36,092 bases of DNA from Phycisphaera mikurensis NBRC 102666. GTDB lineage: Bacteria; Planctomycetota; Phycisphaerae; Phycisphaerales; SM1A02. The stretch spans positions 1 through 36,092 of the forward strand of contig CAMDUT010000006.1 in assembly GCA_945877905.1 (NCBI GenBank), in the 5' to 3' direction. Made by a program: the position numbers and the translations under genes. Below the pieces are notes generated by a model. That model did not search any database and was not told the DNA's origin. It was given only the letters and a program-made list of their open reading frames with translations. Shown here piece by piece: positions 1 through 7,904 of the stretch; positions within the stretch are counted from its first letter, which is position 1; every line of letters starts with the position of its first letter.

Positions 1-2
1 GG

Positions 3-101
3 CCCGCGAAGTCGAGCGCGGCGCGCGACGAGCTGCGCGCCCGCGTGGCCAAGGCCGCTTCGCGAGGCAAGGGCGGCGCCGCCGGCCCCGGCCTCTTCTG
101 A
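3..101 (+). CDS. C-terminal end of upstream gene, probably DNA topoisomerase VI subunit B (partial)
   Basis: Open frame from window start ending ...ARVAKAASRGKGGAAGPGLF* (TGA 99-101), 48 bp before the Topo VI A gene on the same strand. Identity is inferred only from the usual top6B-top6A adjacency; the tail itself is not diagnostic. Confidence 0.45.
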   Translation, partial: PAKSSAARDELRARVAKAASRGKGGAAGPGLF

Positions 102-149
102 CCAGAGACGCACCCGAACACGAACCCGTCACGGAAGGCGACCACCACC

Positions 150-1277
150 ATGGCCAAGGGCAAGACCGGCACGCGCAGCCTCAAGGAGCGCGATGCCGCC
201 ACCACGAAGAAGATCGTCGACCTCGTCTCGGACGTGGCGCGCAAGTCGCTCGGCGGCAAGGAGCCGAAGATCGACATCCCGACGCGCACGAAGGGCAACA
301 CGATCTGGAACAAGAAGCGCGGCATCCTCGAGATGGGCGACGGCGTCGCCGAGCGCCCGCTCTTCGACCTCAAGACCGCGAAGCAGTTCATGCAGACGAT
401 GCTCCACGCGTCGACGATCAAGGACCTGATCGCGGCCGAGAAGACCAGCAGCCTCCGCGGCGTCTTCTACAAGGCGAAGCACACCGTCGCCGGGACCCGC
501 GAGAACACCTTCGACACGCAGGACGAGAGCGACCCGATCCTCGAGGACCTCGAGGTGGCGCTCGGCGCGCTCCGCGAGGAGCTGCACGTCTTCGCCGAGA
601 ACCGCGGCTCGATGGTCGGGAACGTCACCATCGTCGACAAGGGCGACGAGATCGACTGCCGGCGCATGGGCTCGGGCGGGTACGCGCTGCCGTCGATCGT
701 CGAGCCCGACGTCATCCAGTTCAAGAAGTGCGAGGCGAAGTTCGTCCTGCACGTCGAGAAGGGCACGGTCTGGAACCGCTTCAACGAGGACCGGTTCTGG
801 GAGAAGCACAACTGCATCCTGACCCACGGCGCGGGCCAGCCCCCGCGCGGCTGCCGCCGGCTGCTGCAGCGGCTGAACCAGGAGCTGAAGCTGCCGATCA
901 TCTGCGTGCTCGACAACGACCCCTGGGGCCACTACATCTACAGCGTCATCAAGCAGGGTTCGATCTCGCTTGCCTTCGAGAGCTCGCGCCTGGCGATCCC
1001 CGAGGCGAAGTTCCTCGGGATCCGCGCGAAGGACTTCCGCGAATGCGGCCTCGACGACGCGGTGAAGATCGAGCTCACCGAGAACGACGTGAAGCGCGCG
1101 AAGGAGATCGCCGCCTACCCGTGGTTCGCGGGGCACAAGGGGTGGCAGAGGGAGATCGACGCGCTCCTCTCCAACGGGTTCAAGATGGAGGTCGAGTCGC
1201 TCATCACCAAGGACATCTCGTACGTCAGCGAGACGTACGTGCCCGAGCGTCTCAGGCGGAAGGACTGGCTGGACTGA
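150..1277 (+). CDS. top6A: DNA topoisomerase VI subunit A (Spo11/Top6A family)
   Basis: 375 aa; LRGVFYKAKHT fits the 5Y-CAP catalytic Tyr region; Toprim-like CVLDNDPWGHYIYSVIKQGS; C-terminal SLITKDISYVSETYVPERLRRKDWLD resembles the archaeal Top6A C-terminus. GGAAGG upstream. Confidence 0.9.
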   Translation: MAKGKTGTRSLKERDAATTKKIVDLVSDVARKSLGGKEPKIDIPTRTKGNTIWNKKRGILEMGDGVAERPLFDLKTAKQFMQTMLHASTIKDLIAAEKTSSLRGVFYKAKHTVAGTRENTFDTQDESDPILEDLEVALGALREELHVFAENRGSMVGNVTIVDKGDEIDCRRMGSGGYALPSIVEPDVIQFKKCEAKFVLHVEKGTVWNRFNEDRFWEKHNCILTHGAGQPPRGCRRLLQRLNQELKLPIICVLDNDPWGHYIYSVIKQGSISLAFESSRLAIPEAKFLGIRAKDFRECGLDDAVKIELTENDVKRAKEIAAYPWFAGHKGWQREIDALLSNGFKMEVESLITKDISYVSETYVPERLRRKDWLD

Positions 1278-2136
1278 CCGCCGGGAGCTCGATGCGGAAC
1301 CTCGCGCCCGGGGCGCCGTCGGCGACCGAGATGCTGCCGCCGTGCGCCTCGACGATGCGCCGCGCGGTCGCGAGGCCGAGCCCGTTGCCGCCGGCCTTCG
1401 TGGTGAAGTAGGGCTCGAACGCCTGCGCGCGCGCCTCGGGGCCGAGCCCGGGCCCGGTGTCCTCGACCTCGATCGCGACGCGCGCGGGGCGTGCGGCCGC
1501 GCCGCGGCCCTCGGGCGGCGGCGTCGCCACGCGCAGCGTGAGCGTCCGGGCCGCCTCGGGCGGCAGCGACTCCATCGCCTGCACGCCGTTCAGCAGCAGG
1601 TTCAGGATCGCCTGCTTCAGGAGCGCCGGGTCGGCGTCGGCCGTCGCGGGCGCGTCGGGCAGCTCGGTGCGAAGCCGCACGCCCGCCTGCTCGGCCTGGG
1701 CCAGGAAGAAGTCGGCGAGGTCCTCCGCCACGGTGCGCACGTCGACGGGGCGCCGGTCGAGCTGCATGCGCCCCGCGTAGCGGAGGAAGTCGTTGAGGAT
1801 GTCGCGGAGCCTCGCGGCCTCGCGCGCGAGCGTGTCGACGCGGCGCGTGACGCGGTCGCGCGCGGCGTCCTCGATGCCGCTGTCGAGGATCTCCTCGCGC
1901 AGGAGCTGCGCGTTCAGCGCCACGGTCGAGAGCGGGTTCTTGATCTCGTGCGCGAGCCCGCGCGTCATCGAGGCGATCTCGGCGTTGCGCGCGTCCTCGG
2001 CCGCCGTGCGACCGGCATCACGGATGCGCGCGCGGAGCGAACGCGACATCCACCACGCCGCGAGCGACAGCAGGACGGCATCGACCGCGAGGATCGCGAT
2101 CCACGGGACGGGCTGGGGAGTTGTCGTGGGGGTCAC
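1252..2136 (-). CDS. Sensor histidine kinase (HisKA + HATPase_c) with a single N-terminal TM and no evident sensor domain
   Basis: LAHEIKNPLSTVALNAQLL (H-box), NLLLNGVQAM (N-box), VEDTGPGLG (G1), GGNGLGLATARRIVEAHGG (G2). GTG start at 2136 overlaps the stop of the csp gene (GTGA). Confidence 0.88.
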   Translation of the reverse strand: MTPTTTPQPVPWIAILAVDAVLLSLAAWWMSRSLRARIRDAGRTAAEDARNAEIASMTRGLAHEIKNPLSTVALNAQLLREEILDSGIEDAARDRVTRRVDTLAREAARLRDILNDFLRYAGRMQLDRRPVDVRTVAEDLADFFLAQAEQAGVRLRTELPDAPATADADPALLKQAILNLLLNGVQAMESLPPEAARTLTLRVATPPPEGRGAAARPARVAIEVEDTGPGLGPEARAQAFEPYFTTKAGGNGLGLATARRIVEAHGGSISVADGAPGARFRIELPAVSPASPSA

Positions 2137-2387
2137 GCGCCGGTGCCGGCGGCGGGCACGCGGGTGAGCGAGCGCGCCTTGGTGGCGGCCCAGCCCTTCG
2201 CGCCCTGCGTGGCCGAGTAGGTGACCATCTCGCCGTCGTTGAGCGTGCGGAAGCCCGACTCCTGCTCGATGACGGAGAAGTGAACGAAGATGTCCTGGCC
2301 CTCGGGACCGACGATGAAGCCGAAGCCCTTGCGGGGATCGAACCACTTCACCTGGCCTTCGATGTTCTCGAGCGTGCTGTTCGCCAT
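2133..2387 (-). CDS. Cold-shock domain protein (CspA family)
   Basis: MANSTLENIEGQVKWFDPRKGFGFIVGPEGQDIFVHFSVI: RNP1 (KGFGFI) and RNP2 (IFVHF). The ATG at 2387 is preferred to the longer ORF start; GGAG lies upstream. Confidence 0.92.
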   Translation of the reverse strand: MANSTLENIEGQVKWFDPRKGFGFIVGPEGQDIFVHFSVIEQESGFRTLNDGEMVTYSATQGAKGWAATKARSLTRVPAAGTGA

Positions 2388-2488
2388 GTTGATTCGGGCT
2401 CCGTCTTGGTTGCTCCGCGCACCCCTACGACGCACGCGGAAGCGGGTGCGTGAGCACCTTCGGCTGCGAACCACCCGAGCCGGACCGT

Positions 2489-2517
2489 ATTGTGCGGCGG
2501 TTTCCGGACTTGTGCAA
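2489..2517 (-). promoter_or_regulatory. Candidate sigma70-type promoter for csp
   Basis: On the minus strand, TTGCAC (2517-2512) - 17 bp - CACAAT (2494-2489), implying a leader of about 95 nt before the csp ATG. Confidence 0.45.
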
Positions 2518-2637
2518 GTGAATTTCGGTTCTGTTCAGGGGTTTCGTGGGTCCTTTCCGGGGCCCGTGCGGCGATACCGCCGCAGGTGCCGCCCGGGCAG
2601 CGGGTTAGGTCGTCGCGCGGGGCGCCACCGTGATACG

Positions 2638-2672
2638 CACGCACCCCGCGGCGGTTCGCCGCGGGGTGCGTG
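2638..2672 (-). terminator. Strong hairpin downstream of pnp, possible terminator or RNA 3'-end stabiliser
   Basis: Perfect 16-bp inverted repeat CACGCACCCCGCGGCG-GTT-CGCCGCGGGGTGCGTG, 42 bp past the pnp stop; no clear U-tract. Confidence 0.55.
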
Positions 2673-2714
2673 GATGTGGGTGGATGGTTCACGCCCGGCC
2701 GGCGTGGCCCGGGG

Positions 2715-5015
2715 TCACTGGGGCGCGCCTTCGCGCTCGCGATCGCGGCGTCCGCCGCCGTCACGGCCGCCGTCGCGGCGGCCACGGTCGCCGCCGCGGT
2801 CCCCGCGGTCACGCCGTTCGCCGCCGCGGTCGCCGCCACGGTCGCCGCCGTCCTCGCCGCCGGCCGGCGCCTCCATGAGCGCCTTGCGGCTGAGCTTCAC
2901 GCGGCCGCTGTCGTCGACGTTGATGACCTTGACCTTCACGACGTCGCCGATCTTCACGACGTCGGTGACGTTCTTCACGAAGCCGTGCGCCAGCTCGGAC
3001 ACGTGGCACATGCCGTCCGATCCCGGGGCGAGCTCGATGAACGCGCCGAACTCCTTGATCGAGATGACCTTGCCCTCGTAGATCGAGCCCACCTTGATCT
3101 CGGCGCCGAGCGCCTCGACCTCGGCGCGCGCGATGGCGGCCTTCTCGCTGTCGGAGCACGCGATGAAGACGGTTCCGTCCTCCTCGACGTCGATCTGCGC
3201 GCCGGTGCGCTCCTGGATGCCGCGGATGGTCTTGCCGCCCGGGCCGATGAGCTTGCCGATCTTCTCGGGGTCGATCTTGACCGTGATGATGCGCGGCGCG
3301 TACTTCGAGATGTCCGCGCGCGGCGCCGGGATCACGGCCTCCATCTGGCCGATGATGTCGTGGCGTCCCTTGCGGGCGATCTCGAAGATGGTCTCGATCT
3401 CCTCGATCGACAGGCCGCGGGCCTTCAGGTCGAGCTGGATGCCGGTGATGCCCTCGCGGGTGCCGCTCACCTTGAAGTCCATCTCGCCGAAGAAGTCCTC
3501 CTCGCCGATGATGTCGATCACGTGGCCGACCTTGCCCTCGGAGCTCGTGAACCGGCCGACCGAGATGCCCGCGCACGTGGCCTTGATGGGCACGCCCGCG
3601 TCCATGAGCGCCAGGCAGCCGCCGCACACGCTGGCCATCGAGCTCGAGCCGTTCGACTCGGTGATGTCGCTGATCAGGCGGACGGTGTAGGGGAACTCCT
3701 CGGGGTTCGGAAGGATCGCGCGCAGGCTGCGCTCTGCGAGCGAGCCGTGGCCGATCTCGCGGCGGCCGGGGCCGGTGATGCGGCCGGCCTCGCCCGTGCA
3801 GAAGGGCGGGAAGTTGTAGTGCAGGTAGAACTTCTTCGCGTACTCCGGCAGCAGTCCGTCGACGATCTGCTCGTCCTTGATGGTGCCGAGCGTGCACGTG
3901 ACGATCGACTGCGTCTCGCCGCGCTGGAAGAAGGCGCTGCCGTGGGTGCGGGGCAGGATGCCCACCTCCATGTCAAGCCTGCGGATCTGGTCCTTGGTGC
4001 GGCCGTCCGGGCGGACGCCATGGTTGGACACGAGGTCATGCGTGATCTTCTTCTCGAGGATCCGCAGGGCCTCCTTGGCCTCCTTGGCGCGCTTGTCGGC
4101 GGCCTGCCAGGCACCGAAGGACACGTCGCCCGCGGGCATCGCGAAGAAGGTGTCGAGGACGTACTTCTTGACCTCGTCGACCTTGGCGTTGCGGTCGCGC
4201 TTGCCGGGGATCCGGCGGGCGTCCTTCATGGAGTCCCACGCCTTCTCCTTGACGAGCTTCATCACCTCGTCGGAGGGCAGCACGGGGGCGCCCATGCTCG
4301 GAGCGGGCGCGCCGCACTTCGTGCGGAGCTCGTCGATCATCTCGAGGATCGGCTTGATGCCGTGCTCGCTGCCGAAGCGGATCGCCTCGAGCATGGTCTT
4401 CTCGTCGACCTCGGCGGCGCCGACCTCGATCATGTTGATGCCGTCCTTGTGGCCGGAGAGCACCAGGTCGATGTCGCTGTAGTCGAGCTGCGCGACCGTC
4501 GGGTTGATCACGAAGACCGCGCCCTGCTCGGTGATGATGCGGCCGACGCGCACCGTGGCGATCGGTCCCTGGAACGGCGCGTCCGTCAGGCTCAGCGCGG
4601 CGCTTGCGCCGGTGCAGGCGAGCACGTCGCTGTCGTTCTGCGTGTCATGGCTCAGGACCACGCACTGCAGCTGGATCTCGTCGATGAAGCCCTCGGGGAA
4701 CAGCGGGCGGATCGGGCGATCCATCATCCGCATGGTGAGGATCTCCTTCTCGCTCGGCGCGCCCTCGCGCTTCTTGAAGCCGCCCGGGTACTTGCCGGCG
4801 GCGGCGGTGCGCTCGCGGTAGTCGCAGGTCAGCGGGAAGAAGTCGATGCCCGCGCGCGGGTTGGCGCGCACGGCGGTGCACAGGACGACGGTGTCTCCGT
4901 AGGTGGCGACGACGGCGCCGCCGGCGAGCTTCGCGACCTTGCCGGTCTCGAAGCGGAGGGTGCGTCCGCCGATCTCGCGCTCGACGGTGACGGCCTTCTT
5001 GGTGGTGTCGGACAT
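2715..5015 (-). CDS. pnp: Polyribonucleotide nucleotidyltransferase (PNPase)
   Basis: RNase PH-like domains, KH motif (IGKLIGPGGKTIRGIQERTGAQIDVEEDG), S1 domain (GSIYEGKVISIKEFGAFIELAPGSDGMCHVSEL); follows rpsO. Start at MSDTTKK with GAAAGAGG upstream. Confidence 0.96.
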   Translation of the reverse strand: MSDTTKKAVTVEREIGGRTLRFETGKVAKLAGGAVVATYGDTVVLCTAVRANPRAGIDFFPLTCDYRERTAAAGKYPGGFKKREGAPSEKEILTMRMMDRPIRPLFPEGFIDEIQLQCVVLSHDTQNDSDVLACTGASAALSLTDAPFQGPIATVRVGRIITEQGAVFVINPTVAQLDYSDIDLVLSGHKDGINMIEVGAAEVDEKTMLEAIRFGSEHGIKPILEMIDELRTKCGAPAPSMGAPVLPSDEVMKLVKEKAWDSMKDARRIPGKRDRNAKVDEVKKYVLDTFFAMPAGDVSFGAWQAADKRAKEAKEALRILEKKITHDLVSNHGVRPDGRTKDQIRRLDMEVGILPRTHGSAFFQRGETQSIVTCTLGTIKDEQIVDGLLPEYAKKFYLHYNFPPFCTGEAGRITGPGRREIGHGSLAERSLRAILPNPEEFPYTVRLISDITESNGSSSMASVCGGCLALMDAGVPIKATCAGISVGRFTSSEGKVGHVIDIIGEEDFFGEMDFKVSGTREGITGIQLDLKARGLSIEEIETIFEIARKGRHDIIGQMEAVIPAPRADISKYAPRIITVKIDPEKIGKLIGPGGKTIRGIQERTGAQIDVEEDGTVFIACSDSEKAAIARAEVEALGAEIKVGSIYEGKVISIKEFGAFIELAPGSDGMCHVSELAHGFVKNVTDVVKIGDVVKVKVINVDDSGRVKLSRKALMEAPAGGEDGGDRGGDRGGERRDRGDRGGDRGRRDGGRDGGGRRDREREGAPQ

Positions 5016-5199
5016 GGTGGTGTGCCTCTTTCTTTCTCTTGCGTTTCGTTGGTGTTCGGTGGTGCCCGGTCCGGGCGCGCGCCATGCGGGTGCACGGCGT
5101 CCCTCCGCCGTCGGGGCAGTGCCACGGCGCAGTCCGGGTCCGGTTCGCGGAAGGCTGCGCAATGCCGACTGCCGCCGGGGGGCGGCGGGGCTGCGCGCC

Positions 5200-5469
5200 T
5201 TACTTGCGGAGGCCGAGCTTCTGGATGAGCTTCTGGTAGCGCTCGCGGTCGGTGCGCGCGAGGTAGGTCAGCAGGCGGTTGCGGCGACCGACCATGAACA
5301 GCAGGCCGCGGCGGCCGTGGTGGTCCTTGGGGTTCGCCTTGAAGTGGTCCTGCAGCGCGCCGATGCGCTCGCTGAGGATGGCCACCTGGACCTCGGGCGA
5401 GCCCGTGTCGGTGGAGTGGGTCCGGTTGCCGCTGATGACCGCGGCCTTCTTCGTTGCGGAGATCGACAT
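5200..5469 (-). CDS. rpsO: 30S ribosomal protein S15
   Basis: 89 aa; [18 protein letters not shown]...[21 protein letters not shown]...[12 protein letters not shown]; rpsO-pnp synteny. Confidence 0.97.
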   Translation of the reverse strand: MSISATKKAAVISGNRTHSTDTGSPEVQVAILSERIGALQDHFKANPKDHHGRRGLLFMVGRRNRLLTYLARTDRERYQKLIQKLGLRK

Positions 5470-5509
5470 TGCTTCGGTGCTTCCTTCGTTTCCTTGGTTC
5501 GAGTCGCGC

Positions 5510-5537
5510 AGTGTAGTGGAAGCCGCGCGGCGCTCAA
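5510..5537 (-). promoter_or_regulatory. Candidate promoter of the rpsO-pnp operon
   Basis: Minus strand TTGAGC (5537-5532) - 16 bp - TACACT (5515-5510), about 40 bp before the rpsO ATG. Confidence 0.4.
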
Positions 5538-5606
5538 CACGCGCGGGCGATGCGCGGAGGCGGTCGTTATCGGCAGCGGGTCCACGTGCGTATCCTTCGG
5601 GGGACC

Positions 5607-7256
5607 ATGCCCGCAGCCGAAGCGACCGCCCCGGAAGGCCTCATGTCCGCCGTCGCGCAGTTCGTCGCCGAGCGCGAGCGGATCGAGCAGGGCGGCGGGC
5701 CCTCCGGCATCGAGCGACAGCACCGGCACGGGCGCCTCACCGCGCGCGAGCGCATCGCCGCGCTCCTCGACCCCGGGACGCCGTTCACCGAGTGCGGGCT
5801 GTTCGCGGCGTGGAACATGTACCGCGAGTACGGCGGCGCGCCCGCGGCCGGCGTGGTCACCGGGATCGGCACCGTCGAGGGCCGGCTCGCCATGGTCATC
5901 GCCAACGACGCCACCGTGAAGGCCGGCGCGTTCTTCCCGATGACGTGCAAGAAGATCATCCGCGCGCAGGTGATCGCGGAGCGCGCGCGGCTCCCGCTCG
6001 TGTACCTCGTCGACAGCGCGGGCGTGTTCCTGCCCCTGCAGGAGGACGTCTTCCCCGACACCGACGACTTCGGCCGCATCTTCCGCAACAACGCCGTGAT
6101 CAGCGCGCAGGGCATCCCGCAGTACGCGGCCATCATGGGCAACTGCGTCGCGGGCGGCGGGTACCTGCCGGTGCTCTGCGACACGCTGCTGATGACCGAG
6201 GGAAGCGGCCTCTACCTCGCCGGGCCCGCGCTCGTGAAGGCGGCGATCGGGCAGGAGGTCTCGAGCGAGGACCTCGGCGGCGCGCAGATGCACGCGCAGA
6301 TCTCGGGAACCATCGACTTCCGCGAGAAGGACGACCCGGCGTGCCTCGCCCGCCTGCGCAGCCTCATGCGCGCGAGCCGCGCGGCGCAGCCCGTGCCGCA
6401 GCCGCCGGAGCCCGCCGCCGAGCCGGCGCGCGCGCCGGCCGACGCGGCATCCGTCTTCCGCGACCAGCCCGGCCAGCAGTACGACATGGTCGAGCTGCTC
6501 TCCTGCGTCGTCGACTCGGGGAGCCTCGACGAGTACCGCGCCGAGTACGGCCGGTCGCTCGTCTGCGCGTACGCGCGGATCGGCGGGTTCCCGCTGGGGA
6601 TCGTCGCGAACCAGAAGAAGCTCACGCAGAAGAAGATGGCCGGCGGCAAGGCGGGGCCCTCGATGGCCACGAACATGCCCGCCGTCATCTACGACGACAG
6701 CGCCGACAAGGCCGCGCGCTTCATCATGGACTGCAACCAGCGCCGAATCCCGCTGCTCTTCGTGCACGACACCACCGGGTTCATGGTGGGCCGCGACAGC
6801 GAGCAGGGCGGCATCATCCGCGCGGGCGCGAAGATGGTGAACGCGATGTCGAACTGCGTGGTGCCGAAGCTGGTGCTCGTCCTCGGCGGCAGCTACGGCG
6901 CCGGCAACTACGCCATGTGCGGCCGCGCGTTCGACCCGCTGCTGACCCTCGCCTGGCCGGGCGCCCGCTGCAGCGTGATGGGCGCCGCGCAGGCGGCGAG
7001 CACCCTGCTGCAGATCGACCTCGCCGCGCGCGAGCGCAAGGGCGAGAAGGTGGACGAGGCGATGCGCGCACAGCTCCTGGCCGCGATCACGAAGAGCTAC
7101 TCCGAGCAGCAGGACATCCGCTGGGCCGCGAGCCGCGGATGGGTGGACCGGATCATCGAGCCCGCCCAGACGCGCTCGGAGCTCGTGGCCGCCATGCGCG
7201 TGGCCTGGCAGGCCCCCGTCGCGGGCGCGTTCCGCACCGGCGTGCTCCAGACCTGA
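5607..7256 (+). CDS. Acyl-CoA carboxylase, carboxyltransferase subunit (methylcrotonyl/propionyl-CoA carboxylase beta-like)
   Basis: Carboxyl_trans family: [105 protein letters not shown]. Start at [11 protein letters not shown] preferred over the 5550 start. Confidence 0.9.
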   Translation: MPAAEATAPEGLMSAVAQFVAERERIEQGGGPSGIERQHRHGRLTARERIAALLDPGTPFTECGLFAAWNMYREYGGAPAAGVVTGIGTVEGRLAMVIANDATVKAGAFFPMTCKKIIRAQVIAERARLPLVYLVDSAGVFLPLQEDVFPDTDDFGRIFRNNAVISAQGIPQYAAIMGNCVAGGGYLPVLCDTLLMTEGSGLYLAGPALVKAAIGQEVSSEDLGGAQMHAQISGTIDFREKDDPACLARLRSLMRASRAAQPVPQPPEPAAEPARAPADAASVFRDQPGQQYDMVELLSCVVDSGSLDEYRAEYGRSLVCAYARIGGFPLGIVANQKKLTQKKMAGGKAGPSMATNMPAVIYDDSADKAARFIMDCNQRRIPLLFVHDTTGFMVGRDSEQGGIIRAGAKMVNAMSNCVVPKLVLVLGGSYGAGNYAMCGRAFDPLLTLAWPGARCSVMGAAQAASTLLQIDLAARERKGEKVDEAMRAQLLAAITKSYSEQQDIRWAASRGWVDRIIEPAQTRSELVAAMRVAWQAPVAGAFRTGVLQT

Positions 7257-7283
7257 GCCGTCACCCGCCCGAGGAGGAATCGC

Positions 7284-7904
7284 GTGCGCATCGTCGTGGC
7301 CACCGGAAACCCGCACAAGGTCGAGGAGATCCGCGCGGTGCTCGCGCCGCTCGGGTTCACCGTGCTCTCGCTCGCAGAGACCGGCCGCCCCGTGCCCGCC
7401 GAGCCCGAGGAGCCGCACCCGACCTTCGAGGCGAACGCGCGGCTCAAGGCGCTGCATTACGCGCGGGCCATCGGCGAGGCCGTGCTGGCGGACGACAGCG
7501 GGCTCGAGGTCGACGCGCTCGGCGGCGCGCCCGGCGTGCACAGCGCGCACTGGGCGGGCGCCGCGGGCTCGCGCGCCGAGCGCGACGCGCGCAACAACGC
7601 GAAGCTCGCCGAGGCGATGCGGGGCGTGCCTGCGCACCTGCGCACCGCGCGCTTCGTGTGCACCATGTGCATCGCGACGCCGGCGGGCGACGTGCTGGTC
7701 GAGACGCGCGGCGAGATGGAGGGCGTGATCGGCGACGGGCCCCGCGGCGCGCACGGGTTCGGCTACGACCCGTGGCTGCGCCTGCCCGGCCGCGGCGTGT
7801 CGAGCGCCGAGCTTCCGTCCGAGGAGAAGAACGCCGTCAGCCACCGCGGCCGCGCGGTGCGGCGGCTCGCGTACCTCGTCGTCCACAAGCGGATCCGGTG
7901 GTGA
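7284..7904 (+). CDS. rdgB: Non-canonical purine NTP pyrophosphatase (RdgB/HAM1 family)
   Basis: MRIVVATGNPHKVEEIRAVL; ADDSGLEVDALGGAPGVHSAHWAG; GFGYDPWL; GAGGAGG SD before the GTG start. Confidence 0.94.
   Translation: MRIVVATGNPHKVEEIRAVLAPLGFTVLSLAETGRPVPAEPEEPHPTFEANARLKALHYARAIGEAVLADDSGLEVDALGGAPGVHSAHWAGAAGSRAERDARNNAKLAEAMRGVPAHLRTARFVCTMCIATPAGDVLVETRGEMEGVIGDGPRGAHGFGYDPWLRLPGRGVSSAELPSEEKNAVSHRGRAVRRLAYLVVHKRIRW

Noticed and set aside
2715-2870. Short tandem GC-rich repeats resembling a repeat array/CRISPR-like tract
   Set aside because: In frame they encode the RGG/DRGG tail of PNPase; units are irregular with no spacer structure.
2670-5228. 852-aa plus-strand ORF opposite pnp
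   Set aside because: Antisense frame of a clearly conserved gene; Asp/Leu/Val/Ala-rich composition typical of high-GC complementary-frame artefacts.
5268-7886. 872-aa minus-strand ORF opposite the carboxyltransferase and rdgB
   Set aside because: Same artefact; the plus strand encodes two recognisable protein families. The portion reading into rpsO is an out-of-frame copy.
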